Below, piece by piece: positions 43,951 to 55,778 of a stretch of DNA of 64,000 nt (positions are counted from its first letter, which is position 1; the number at the start of each line of letters is the position of its first letter). Origin of the DNA: Pseudomonadota bacterium. Lineage in GTDB: Bacteria > Pseudomonadota > Alphaproteobacteria > Rhizobiales > Devosiaceae. The notes under the pieces were generated by a model. The model saw nothing but the letters and a program-made list of their open reading frames with translations. It was not told where the DNA came from and did no database searches. The DNA lies in NCBI GenBank assembly GCA_023393475.1, contig JAEWLC010000037.1:124001-188000 (forward strand), read 5' to 3'. The translations under genes and the position numbers were made by a program.

Positions 43951-44789
43951 TCGTCCGCGCGCTGCGTGCAGCCTGGTTCGCCGATCTCGGGACCTACCTG
44001 TTCCTCATCATTGTCAGCATCCTCGTGCTGGCGCCGATCTACTGGATCGCCGCCACCTCGATCAAACCGACGCCCGAAATCCTCGTCACCCCCACCACGC
44101 TGCTGACGGCAGAGCCCACACTGGATCATTTCCGCGTGGCGCTGGCCGGCGACTTCCGCCGCTACCTGCTCAACAGCGTGATCGCGGCGGGCGGCGCCAC
44201 CGCCATCGGCATCGTCCTAGCTGTTCCCGCGGCCTGGGGCTTTGCCAAGTTCAGCTACCCTGGTTCGTCGAGCCTGCTCTCGTTCATCGTCGTGACGCGG
44301 GTGTTTCCACCGATTGCGCTGGCCCTGCCCTTCTTCCTCCAGTTCCGCTCGATTGGATTGATCGACACCCCGCTCGGCCTGATCGTCGCCTATGTGCCGA
44401 TAGTCCTGCCGCTGATGGTCTGGATCCTGACCGGCTTCTACCGCGACTTTCCCGATGAGCTAGTCGAAGCCGCCCGCATCGATGGGCTCGGCGTGGTGGG
44501 AACGCTCGTGCGCATCGTCATCCCGTTGACCCTACCCGGCCTCAGCGTCGCGATCCTCTTCGGCTTCCTCTTCGCCTGGAACGAGTTCGTCATCGCGCTG
44601 ACCATCACCCGCACGCCCGCCGCCCAGACCATGCCGGTCGGCATCTCGACCCTGATCACGCAATTCCAGACCCTCTGGGGCGAGATGATGGCCGTCGCCG
44701 CCATCTACCTGCTCCCCGTCCTCGCCGTCACCGTCCTCGCCCAACGCGGCCTTGTCACCGGCCTGATGTCCGGCTCGACCAAGGGTTAG
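43947..44789 (+). CDS. CUT1 sugar ABC transporter permease, MalG-like
   Basis: Permease of 280 residues with the MalG layout: a first membrane segment (TYLFLIIVSILVLAPIYWIA), TSIKPTPEIL, and the EAA motif EAARIDGLGVVG. ATG 43947 overlaps the previous stop. No ATPase gene follows; the next gene is convergent and unrelated. Confidence 0.92.
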   Translation: MIVRALRAAWFADLGTYLFLIIVSILVLAPIYWIAATSIKPTPEILVTPTTLLTAEPTLDHFRVALAGDFRRYLLNSVIAAGGATAIGIVLAVPAAWGFAKFSYPGSSSLLSFIVVTRVFPPIALALPFFLQFRSIGLIDTPLGLIVAYVPIVLPLMVWILTGFYRDFPDELVEAARIDGLGVVGTLVRIVIPLTLPGLSVAILFGFLFAWNEFVIALTITRTPAAQTMPVGISTLITQFQTLWGEMMAVAAIYLLPVLAVTVLAQRGLVTGLMSGSTKG

Positions 44790-44820
44790 CGCCGCAAGCC
44801 CGCCCCCGGCACGGCTGCCG

Positions 44821-45474
44821 CTACGGTCGCAGCAGGCCTGTGCGTTCGAACTCGGCCCAGCCCCGCAGCTTGAAACGATCGTCCTCGTCCACGCTTTCCG
44901 GTCGGGCCGCACCTGACTTGCCTGCCCTCGTCAGCTTGGCCTTCCAGGCCGCCCGACGCCGGTTCTCGGCAGCCGTTTCAGCGTCCTGCTCGCGCCAGGC
45001 GTCGATCGATATGCCATCGAGAAGTCCTTCGACCACCGCCGGGTCGAAGACGTGAAAGGTCACCTTCCGCGCGCGACCGCGCAGCTTCACCGTACGCGTG
45101 CCGGCGCTCGGAAGGCGGCCGTCCTTCAACCAGCGATGGCGCTCGGTTGAGGATATTCCCAGTATATCTTCGATCTCACGGGGAATGACCGGCAGGCGCT
45201 CGATATCCTCGAGCGCTCGGGAAACAGCCCGCGACGCTGCCGCAAACTCCTCAGTTGCACCGCTCGGCATCGTGAGCGTCAACTCACCCGCGTTCACCGT
45301 GAGTGACTTTCTCGCCTTGGCCGGCAGGCGCGCGCGGATTTCGAGGAAGATGCCCTTCGAGCGGACGGATGAACCCAGGCGCGCTGCAAAGGGCAGCGTC
45401 CAGACCTCCGTCAGGTCTCCGGTAGTCGCTTCGTGCGTCATGGGCCCCAGATAGGGCGTCCGCCCATCGGCCAC
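44821..45474 (-). CDS. hypothetical protein, possible DNA-binding domain
   Basis: A 217-residue charged protein with no signal peptide or membrane segment. The middle part, REIEDILGISSTERHRWLKDGRLPS, looks like a short helix-turn-helix of MerR or excisionase type, and the C-terminus is rich in Arg, Ala and Glu. I do not recognise the family. Start is either GTG 45474 or ATG 45441. It is a lone gene convergent with the CUT1 operon and divergent from glpR. Confidence 0.55.
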   Translation of the reverse strand: MADGRTPYLGPMTHEATTGDLTEVWTLPFAARLGSSVRSKGIFLEIRARLPAKARKSLTVNAGELTLTMPSGATEEFAAASRAVSRALEDIERLPVIPREIEDILGISSTERHRWLKDGRLPSAGTRTVKLRGRARKVTFHVFDPAVVEGLLDGISIDAWREQDAETAAENRRRAAWKAKLTRAGKSGAARPESVDEDDRFKLRGWAEFERTGLLRP

Positions 45475-45544
45475 AACCGCAATGCCTGCACCCCAGCGGG
45501 AGCAGCGATCACAGTCCGTTCAGCAACCACGTCCAACGGGCAAG

Positions 45545-45600
45545 AGCCGCCCCACCTTCCCTCCCGCGTTCTTTTCGCCTACCTAATCGAAAGCGAAAGG
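45545..45600. promoter_or_regulatory. possible GlpR binding region upstream of glpR
   Basis: An inverted pair CTTTTCGC (45571-45578) and GCGAAAGG (45593-45600), with further CGAAA words, precedes the glpR start. The same word CCTTTCGC occurs at 46464-46471 before glpD. DeoR-type regulators often bind such TTTCG/CGAAA repeats, so these are candidate GlpR sites. Confidence 0.35.
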
Positions 45601-45607
45601 AAAACGA

Positions 45608-46381
45608 ATGGACGTCGTTGAGAGGCAGGAAGCCATCGTGGCGCGCGCCAAGGTCAAGGGTCGCGTACTCGTCGAAGAGCTCGTCGCGCATTTCGGCGTG
45701 ACCCCGCAGACCATCCGCAAGGACCTCAACGACATCTGCGCCAGCGGCAAGCTGAAGCGGATCCATGGCGGGGCGATCTTCCCCTCCGGCCTCGAGAACA
45801 TGCAGTACGAGGCGCGACGGCAGATCGCTGCCCTCGAGAAGGATGCGATCGGGCGCGCCGCCGCAAAGCTCATTCCCAACAACGCGTCGCTGTTCATCAA
45901 CATCGGCACCACGACCGAAGCGGTGAGCCAGGCCCTTCTCGATCATCGCGACCTGATGATCATCACCAATAACATCAACGTTGCCAACAGGATGCGGGTC
46001 TATCCGCATTTCGAAGTGGCGATCGCGGGGGGGATCGTGCGCTCGTCGGACGGCGGTGTCGTGGGCGAGGCAGCGGTCGATTTCATCCGCCAGTTCAAGG
46101 TCGATTTCGCCGTCATCGGCGCCTCGGCCATCGACGAAGACGGGGCATTGCTCGACTTCGACTATCGCGAAGTGAAGGTGGCGCAGGCCATAATCGCCAA
46201 TGCCCGCCACGTCGTCCTCGTTTCGGATTCAACCAAGTTCGATCGCACGGCACCAGTGCGCATCGCGCATCTGAGCCAGGTGAATAGTTTCATCACCGAC
46301 AGCTGTACGCGTCCGGCCATTCGCCAGATTTGTCGCGACGCCGGCGTAACACTCATCGAAACCGTTGAGATTTCAGAGTGA
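45608..46381 (+). CDS. glpR: DeoR-family regulator, glycerol-3-phosphate responsive
   Basis: Repressor of 257 residues. The DeoR helix-turn-helix is at about residues 5-55 (RQEAIVARAKVKGRVLVEEL, then FGVTPQTIRKDLNDI with the family KRIHGGA), followed by the phosphosugar-sensing domain (INIGTTTEAVSQALLDH, DYREVKVAQAII). It lies directly upstream of glpD on the same strand, 132 bases away, so control of the glycerol genes by glycerol 3-phosphate is the natural assignment. Confidence 0.9.
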   Translation: MDVVERQEAIVARAKVKGRVLVEELVAHFGVTPQTIRKDLNDICASGKLKRIHGGAIFPSGLENMQYEARRQIAALEKDAIGRAAAKLIPNNASLFINIGTTTEAVSQALLDHRDLMIITNNINVANRMRVYPHFEVAIAGGIVRSSDGGVVGEAAVDFIRQFKVDFAVIGASAIDEDGALLDFDYREVKVAQAIIANARHVVLVSDSTKFDRTAPVRIAHLSQVNSFITDSCTRPAIRQICRDAGVTLIETVEISE

Positions 46382-46427
46382 TTCAAGGCGGTTCAGCGTT
46401 GCTGTCCTAAGTTCGAATAACTTGCGA

Positions 46428-46471
46428 TTGACATTCTTTTTGGTTTCACCTTAGCTCTGCCGGCCTTTCGC
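46428..46471 (+). promoter_or_regulatory. predicted promoter/operator region of glpD operon
   Basis: A perfect -35 box TTGACA lies at 46428-46433. No good -10 box is visible 17 bases later (TTAGCT). The downstream CCTTTCGC word at 46464-46471 could be a GlpR contact site. Confidence 0.4.
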
Positions 46472-46513
46472 TAACCAGATACTGGAGCGAGAAGCAGGGA
46501 GAGAGGGCTTGCG

Positions 46514-48037
46514 ATGGCCGATGCTGTCGTCCATGACGTTTTCGTCATTGGCGGAGGTATCAACGGGTGCGGAATCGCCCGGGATGCGGTTGGTCGTGGC
46601 TATTCCGTATTCCTGGCCGAAATGAACGACCTCGCCAGTGGCACGTCGTCGGCGGCAACCAAGCTCATCCATGGCGGGCTGCGCTACCTCGAGCACTACG
46701 AGTTCCGGCTGGTGCGCGAAGCGCTGATGGAACGCGAGGTGCTGTGGAGCATCGCCCCGCACATCATCTGGCCGCTTCGCATCGTCCTGCCACATCACAA
46801 GGGGCTGCGGCCGGCGTGGTTCCTGCGGGTCGGGCTGTTCGTCTACGACACGCTCGGCGGCCGTAAGCTGCTGCCACCCACGAAGACCCTCGACCTGCGC
46901 GTCGATCCGGCGGGCGCCCCGCTGCAGCCGGGCTACACCACGGCTTTCGAGTTCTCGGACTGCTGGGCCAACGATGCCCGGCTGGTGGTGCTCAACGCGC
47001 GCGATGCCGCCAACCGGGGCGCCACCATCCGCACGCGCACCAAGGTGGTCTCGGCCCACAACGAGGGCGGGCTGTGGCAGGTCGGGCTGCAGACCATCGA
47101 TACCGGCGAACGCAGCGTCGTTTCGGCGCGCCTGCTCATCAACGCGTCGGGTCCGTGGGTCGATCGCGTGCTGGCCACGACCCTGCAGCTGAACAGCGTC
47201 GGCAACGTCCGGCTGGTGCGGGGCAGCCATATCGTGGTGCGTCGGCACTACGAGCATGACCGCTGCTACATGTTCCAGAACGCCGACGGACGCATCATCT
47301 TCGCCATCCCGTATGAGGGTGAATACACCCTGATCGGCACCACCGACGAGGACTACGAGGGCGATCCGGCCGACGTGAGGATCACCGACGGCGAGATCGC
47401 GTACCTCTGCGAAGCCGCGAGCACCTATTTCGACAAGCCGGTGACATCGGGCGACATCGTCTGGAGCTATTCCGGCGTGCGCCCGCTCTACGCCGATGGC
47501 GCGTCGAAGGCGCAGGAAGCTACGCGCGACTACGTGCTCCAGGCAACCACCGGCGCCGGTGGCGGGCCGCTCATCAATGTCATCGGCGGCAAGCTCACCA
47601 CCTACCGGCGCCTCGCCGAAGCGACGCTCGACAAGGTGGCCGAAGCGATCGGTGCGAAAGGCAGCTCCTGGACCGCCGGTGCCCCCCTGCCCGGCGGCGA
47701 CTTCGCGCCCACCGGCTATCCTCAGGTCGTCGCAGCGCTCAAGCGCGAGTACCCCTTCCTCGACCTGTCCTACGCGCAGCGCCTGGCGCGCCTATACGGC
47801 ACGCTGGCGCGCAAGATCCTCGGCATCGCCAGGAGCTACGCCGATCTCGGCCGCAATTTCGGCGATGATCTCTATGAGGCAGAGGTCCGCTACCTCGTCG
47901 CCGACGAGTGGGCGGCAACGCTCGAGGACGTACTTTGGCGCCGTACCAAACGCGGCCTCCACGCGGCGCAGATCAACATGGCGGCGCTTGACGAGTTCAT
48001 CCGGTCGGGCGTCGCCCGGCAGGCGGCGGTGGGGTGA
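46514..48037 (+). CDS. glpD: aerobic glycerol-3-phosphate dehydrogenase
   Basis: FAD enzyme of 507 residues that oxidises sn-glycerol 3-phosphate to dihydroxyacetone phosphate at the membrane, feeding electrons to quinone. The N-terminal FAD motif FVIGGGINGCGIARDAVGRG and GTSSAATKLIHGGLRYLEHYEF are diagnostic. It precedes the glycerol transporter glpSTPQUV with four bases between stop and start, as in the rhizobial glp operon. Confidence 0.95.
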   Translation: MADAVVHDVFVIGGGINGCGIARDAVGRGYSVFLAEMNDLASGTSSAATKLIHGGLRYLEHYEFRLVREALMEREVLWSIAPHIIWPLRIVLPHHKGLRPAWFLRVGLFVYDTLGGRKLLPPTKTLDLRVDPAGAPLQPGYTTAFEFSDCWANDARLVVLNARDAANRGATIRTRTKVVSAHNEGGLWQVGLQTIDTGERSVVSARLLINASGPWVDRVLATTLQLNSVGNVRLVRGSHIVVRRHYEHDRCYMFQNADGRIIFAIPYEGEYTLIGTTDEDYEGDPADVRITDGEIAYLCEAASTYFDKPVTSGDIVWSYSGVRPLYADGASKAQEATRDYVLQATTGAGGGPLINVIGGKLTTYRRLAEATLDKVAEAIGAKGSSWTAGAPLPGGDFAPTGYPQVVAALKREYPFLDLSYAQRLARLYGTLARKILGIARSYADLGRNFGDDLYEAEVRYLVADEWAATLEDVLWRRTKRGLHAAQINMAALDEFIRSGVARQAAVG

Positions 48038-48041
48038 TACG

Positions 48042-49127
48042 ATGCTCGAGCTGAGAAACGTCTCCAAGCAGGTCGGCGCCGAAACGCACATCCGCGATGT
48101 CTCGCTGTCGCTGCAGCGCGGCACCCTCAACGTCCTCCTCGGGCCCACACTTTCGGGCAAGACCAGCCTGATCCGGCTGATGGCCGGGCTCGATAAGCCG
48201 ACCAGCGGCACCGTCTGGTTCGATGGAGCCGATGTCACCGGCGTTGCGCCACAGAAGCGCAAGGTCGCCATGGTGTTCCAGCAGTTCATCAACTACCCGA
48301 CGCTCACCGTTTACGAGAACATCGCCTCACCCCTGCGCGTCGCCGGGCTGGCGAAGGACGAGATCGACGCCAAGGTGCGCCGGGCAGCCGAGCTGATGCG
48401 GCTCGGCTCCTATCTCGATCGCACCCCGCTCAACCTCTCCGGCGGACAGCAGCAGCGCACCGCGCTGGCCCGCGCCATGGTCAAGAACGCCAGCGTCGTG
48501 CTGCTTGATGAGCCGCTGGCCAATCTCGACTATAAGCTCCGCGAGGAACTGCGCGCCGAGCTGCCGCGCATCTTCGCCGAGGCGGGCTCGATCTTCGTCT
48601 ATGCGACCACCGAGCCGATGGAGGCGCTGCTCCTCGGCGGCAACACTGCGACGCTGCACGAAGGTCGCATCACGCAGTTCGGCCCCACCATCGAGGTGTT
48701 CCGCCGTCCGGCCGACCTCGTCACCGCCCGCACCTTTGCCGATCCCCCGCTCAACACCATCGTGCTCGGCAAGCGCGGCGAGCAGTTCCTCATCGATGGC
48801 GGTGTGGCGCTGCCGGTGCCGCAGCACATCAGCAACATCGCCGATGGGACCTACACCGTCGCCTTCCAGCCGCACCACCTGTCGCTCACCCGCCGCTCCA
48901 AGGAAGCCGTGCCCCTGTCCGCGCGGGTGCTGGTCACCGAGATTTCGGGTTCCGAGAGCTTCATCCATGTCGGCTTCGCCGATGTGCGCTGGGTGCTGCT
49001 GGCGCCCGGCGTGCACGACATCGAGGCCGACCGGACGATCGAGATGTTCATCGACCCCCGGCAGTTGCTGGTCTTCGACGAGAGCGGCCGCGCCGTTGGC
49101 GCTCCCCCGCTCGGAAAGGCGGCGTGA
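48042..49127 (+). CDS. glpS: glycerol ABC transporter ATP-binding protein GlpS
   Basis: One of two ATPases of the glycerol importer, 361 residues, nucleotide-binding domain plus a C-terminal TOBE-like part. Walker A is GPTLSGKT (residues 34-41) with Leu where a Gly is normal, and the switch histidine position holds Thr190 (YATTEP). The signature LSGGQ (132-136) and catalytic Glu157 are intact. It therefore likely forms the degenerate half of an asymmetric ATPase pair with GlpT. Translation is coupled to neighbours in the operon (next ATG two bases after its stop). Confidence 0.92.
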   Translation: MLELRNVSKQVGAETHIRDVSLSLQRGTLNVLLGPTLSGKTSLIRLMAGLDKPTSGTVWFDGADVTGVAPQKRKVAMVFQQFINYPTLTVYENIASPLRVAGLAKDEIDAKVRRAAELMRLGSYLDRTPLNLSGGQQQRTALARAMVKNASVVLLDEPLANLDYKLREELRAELPRIFAEAGSIFVYATTEPMEALLLGGNTATLHEGRITQFGPTIEVFRRPADLVTARTFADPPLNTIVLGKRGEQFLIDGGVALPVPQHISNIADGTYTVAFQPHHLSLTRRSKEAVPLSARVLVTEISGSESFIHVGFADVRWVLLAPGVHDIEADRTIEMFIDPRQLLVFDESGRAVGAPPLGKAA

Positions 49128-49128
49128 C

Positions 49129-50199
<1,071 letters not shown>

Positions 50200-50201
50200 G
50201 C

Positions 50202-51070
50202 ATGGAACGGACCTGGAATAACAAGGCCTGGTTCCTGGTGCTGCCGGTGCTGCTGCTCGTCGCCTTCTCGGCGATCATCCCGCTGATGACGGTGGTCAAC
50301 TACTCGGTGCAGGACACCTTCGGGAACAACGTCTTCTTCTGGGTCGGCGTCGAGTGGTTCGAGGAGCTGCTGCACTCGCCCCGCTTCTGGCAGGCGCTGC
50401 TGCGCAACCTGATCTTCTCGGCGATCATCCTCGCCATCCAGATCCCGCTTGGCGTGTTCATCGCCCTCAACATGCCGCGCAGCGGCTGGGGCGTGTCGGT
50501 CTGCCTCGTGCTGATGGCCTTGCCGCTGCTCATTCCATGGAACGTCGTGGGCACCATCTGGCAGGTCTTCGGCCGCGTCGATATCGGCCTGCTCGGCTAC
50601 TCATTGGCTCGCCTCGGTATCAACTACAACTACGTGCAGGACCCGCTGGCGGCCTGGATCACCGTGATTGTGATGGACGTCTGGCACTGGACCTCGCTGG
50701 TCGTGCTGCTCTGCTACGCCGGTCTGGTGTCGATCCCCGATGCCTATTTCCAGGCCGCGCGGATCGACGGCGCATCGCGCTGGTCGGTGTTCCGCTACAT
50801 CCAGTTGCCGAAGATGAACCGCGTGCTGCTGATCGCCGTGCTGCTGCGCTTCATGGACTCGTTCATGATCTACACCGAGCCCTTCGTCGTCACCGGCGGC
50901 GGGCCGGGCAACGAGACCACGTTCCTGTCCATCGACCTCGTGAAGATGGCGATCGGGCAGTTCGACGTCGGGCCGGCGGCGGCGATGTCGCTGGTCTACT
51001 TCCTGATCGTGCTGACGGTCTGCTGGGTGTTCTACACCGTGATGACGAACTACGGCGAGGAGGGCGGCCG

Positions 51071-51074
<4 letters not shown>
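50202..51074 (+). CDS. glpP: glycerol ABC transporter permease GlpP
   Basis: Inner-membrane permease of 290 residues. The start WFLVLPVLLLVAFSAIIPLM, the loop VTGGGPGNETTFLSIDLV and the EAA-region QAARIDGASRWSVFRYI fit the MalF-like half of the glycerol transporter. It begins two bases after glpT and overlaps glpQ by four bases (GTGA). Confidence 0.93.
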
Positions 51075-51976
<902 letters not shown>

Positions 51977-51986
51977 GGAGGAACCG

Positions 51987-52268
51987 ATGAACTTCTCATG
52001 GATGGCGTGGACCTGGCCGACGGCGGCCTTCTTCATCATCATCGCCCTGCTCATCACGGGCATGGCGGTGTGGGAGTACTTCTCGCCCGGCGGCAATCCG
52101 CGCGTCGGCATCCTGCGCTTCGAGACGACCCGAGGCGATCGCCTGTTCATCTCGCTGCTCGGCAGCGCGTACATCAACTTGGCCTGGCTGGGACTGGTTG
52201 GTCCCGAGCTGTGGTGGAGTCTCGCCCTATCGGTGGTCTACGCGATCTGCGTGTTCCGCTTTGTCTAG
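51987..52268 (+). CDS. glpU: small membrane protein of the glycerol transporter (DUF2160)
   Basis: A 93-residue protein with two to three hydrophobic helices (TAAFFIIIALLITGMAVWEY near residues 12-32; LFISLLGSAYINLAWLGLVG and LWWSLALSVVYAICVFRF after residue 52). It resembles the DUF2160 protein that sits between glpQ and glpV in rhizobial glp operons. The ribosome-binding site is GAGGAGG. Its role in transport is not known. Confidence 0.85.
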   Translation: MNFSWMAWTWPTAAFFIIIALLITGMAVWEYFSPGGNPRVGILRFETTRGDRLFISLLGSAYINLAWLGLVGPELWWSLALSVVYAICVFRFV

Positions 52269-52345
52269 GGGAGGTTAGGCCGGGAACAGGCAGTGGTCAG
52301 ACCGCCCGCTCCCGTATCGCAGTGCAAATCCCAAGGGAGGATTCT

Positions 52346-54085
<1,740 letters not shown>

Positions 54086-54098
54086 CCCAATCAAGCGC

Positions 54099-54124
54099 GC
54101 CGGGGTCAGTCGATCGACCCCGGC
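54099..54124. terminator. terminator hairpin between glpV and receiver gene
   Basis: Perfect 9-bp stem (54099-54107 with 54116-54124) and an 8-base loop in the 51-base gap between convergent genes. No T-run follows on either strand. Confidence 0.6.
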
Positions 54125-54136
54125 CGCCACCATGCG

Positions 54137-54493
54137 TCATGCCGCTTCGCGGTGGACGGAATGTAGCGCGATCGCCAGCTGGCCGGTCTGGTAGGATTTG
54201 CTGAGGCTGGGCAATCCAGCCGCGAAATCAGGTAGTTCCGTCGCGCCCAGGGCGCTGAAGATGATCGTCGGAATCTCCTGCATACGGCACTCTTCGAGCA
54301 CCACCTCGCACGTCTCGTTGCCCGAGTGGGTATCGAGGATCACCACGTCGGGTGGATTGGTCCACAAAAGCTCAAGGGCCGCTGCGCATCCGCTTACCGA
54401 CGCCAGCACCTCTGCGCCGAGCGCGCGAAGATCTCCCGAGAGGGCGTTGGCAACTGCTTCGTCATCTTCGAGGACAAGGACGCGAGTGGGCAT
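54137..54493 (-). CDS. stand-alone response-regulator receiver domain
   Basis: A single receiver domain of 118 residues with no output domain. The acidic pocket (Asp10, Asp11), phosphoacceptor Asp54 in VVILDTHSG, switch Ser80 and Lys99 are all present. Start at 54493 follows GGAG; the frame continues upstream without conservation. Such proteins work as phosphate sinks or relay partners. No kinase gene is next to it, so the partner is unknown. Confidence 0.8.
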   Translation of the reverse strand: MPTRVLVLEDDEAVANALSGDLRALGAEVLASVSGCAAALELLWTNPPDVVILDTHSGNETCEVVLEECRMQEIPTIIFSALGATELPDFAAGLPSLSKSYQTGQLAIALHSVHREAA

Positions 54494-54654
54494 CGGGAAC
54501 TCCAGTTGCTGGCCGCTCTGCCAAATGCGCGCCGCAGGCAAACGTTCCTCCGCACCGGCCCGCTGCCTCCGGCGTGTCGCCGGCCAATCGACATTATGCC
54601 TTGCGGGAAACAGGCCATTCGATGAGTATCCGCCCAACCAGAGGGCAAACCGTC

Positions 54655-55614
54655 ATGGCTCAGCGTCAGGAAACCACAGCGACCAGGCTTGATGAGGCGG
54701 CTCGGGCGGGGTGGCTTTATTATGTGGCGGGGAACAACCAGGAGCAGATTGCGCGCAAGCTTGGGGTGTCGCGGCAGACGGCGCAGCGGCTGGTTTCGCT
54801 GTCGGTGAGCGAGGGCTTGGTGCGGGTGCGGCTCGACCATCCCATCGGGCGCTGCATGGAGCTGGCCGAGCAGTTGAAGGCCCGCTTCGCGCTCGACTTC
54901 GCCGAGGTCGTGCCGACCGATCCCGATGCACCCGGATCCATTCAGGGCGTGGCCATCGCCGCAGCGGTGCAGATCGAGCGCTGGCTGAAGAGCGAAAAGC
55001 CCACCGTGATGGCGATCGGCACCGGCCGGACGCTGAAAGCCGCGATCGAGCAGCTGACGCCGATGGAGGCGCCGCAACACAAGATCGTGTCGCTGACCGG
55101 CTCCATCGCACCCGACGGCTCGGCTGCTTTCTACAACGTGATTTTCAATATCGCAGAAGCAGTTAAGGCCCGCAGCTTTCCGATGCCCCTGCCCGTCATC
55201 GCCTCCTCGGCGGCCGAGCGCGACATGCTGCTGAGCCAGCCGATGATCAGGGAAACCCACGCGCTGGCGCAAGAGGCCGACATCACCTTCGTCGGCATCG
55301 GCGACCTCGGGCCCGAGGCGCCGCTGGTCCAGGACGGCTTCATTTCGGCGGCGGAAGTGAAGCTGCTGCAGAAGGCCGGCGCCATCGGCGAGATCGTCGG
55401 CTGGGCCTTCGACGCGCAGGGCAAGTTCATCGACGGCCTCACCAACGACCGCGTGGCGTCGGCGCCGCTTCCCTCGCGCGAGAACTCGACTGTCGTGGCA
55501 ATCGCCGTCGGCAAGAAGAAAGTGCCCGGCATCCGGGCCGCCCTGACCCGCCGGCTGGTCAACGGGCTGATCACCGACGAAGGCACCGCCGAAGCGATTC
55601 TTTCGACCGATTAG
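54655..55614 (+). CDS. SorC-family sugar-binding transcriptional regulator
   Basis: Regulator of 319 residues with an N-terminal helix-turn-helix (NNQEQIARKLGVSRQTAQRL, about residues 27-46) and the sugar-phosphate-binding domain (VMAIGTGRTLKAAIEQL, IGEIVGWAFDAQGKFIDGL). ATG 54655 has an AGAGGG site; ATG 54622 would add eleven residues. It lies immediately upstream of the smoEFGK operon and is the likely regulator of polyol uptake, similar in position to SmoC-type regulators. Confidence 0.88.
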   Translation: MAQRQETTATRLDEAARAGWLYYVAGNNQEQIARKLGVSRQTAQRLVSLSVSEGLVRVRLDHPIGRCMELAEQLKARFALDFAEVVPTDPDAPGSIQGVAIAAAVQIERWLKSEKPTVMAIGTGRTLKAAIEQLTPMEAPQHKIVSLTGSIAPDGSAAFYNVIFNIAEAVKARSFPMPLPVIASSAAERDMLLSQPMIRETHALAQEADITFVGIGDLGPEAPLVQDGFISAAEVKLLQKAGAIGEIVGWAFDAQGKFIDGLTNDRVASAPLPSRENSTVVAIAVGKKKVPGIRAALTRRLVNGLITDEGTAEAILSTD

Positions 55615-55708
55615 TCAGCATATCTGCCGCTTTTCCTGAGCCTCGCTGAACGGGTCATTGACGCCGCCTGAACGGCATTTGCCCGGATTTCCGCATTTTC
55701 GCGCCCGC

Positions 55709-55737
55709 TTGACATCATCCTAAAGTTGGTGAGTAAT
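55709..55737 (+). promoter_or_regulatory. predicted promoter of the polyol operon
   Basis: A perfect -35 box TTGACA (55709-55714), a 17-base spacer and AGTAAT (55732-55737), four of six to the -10 consensus, 42 bases upstream of smoE. Confidence 0.5.
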
Positions 55738-55778
55738 TGCCCATGAGCGAGACAAATGCTCGCCATGGGAGGACATTG

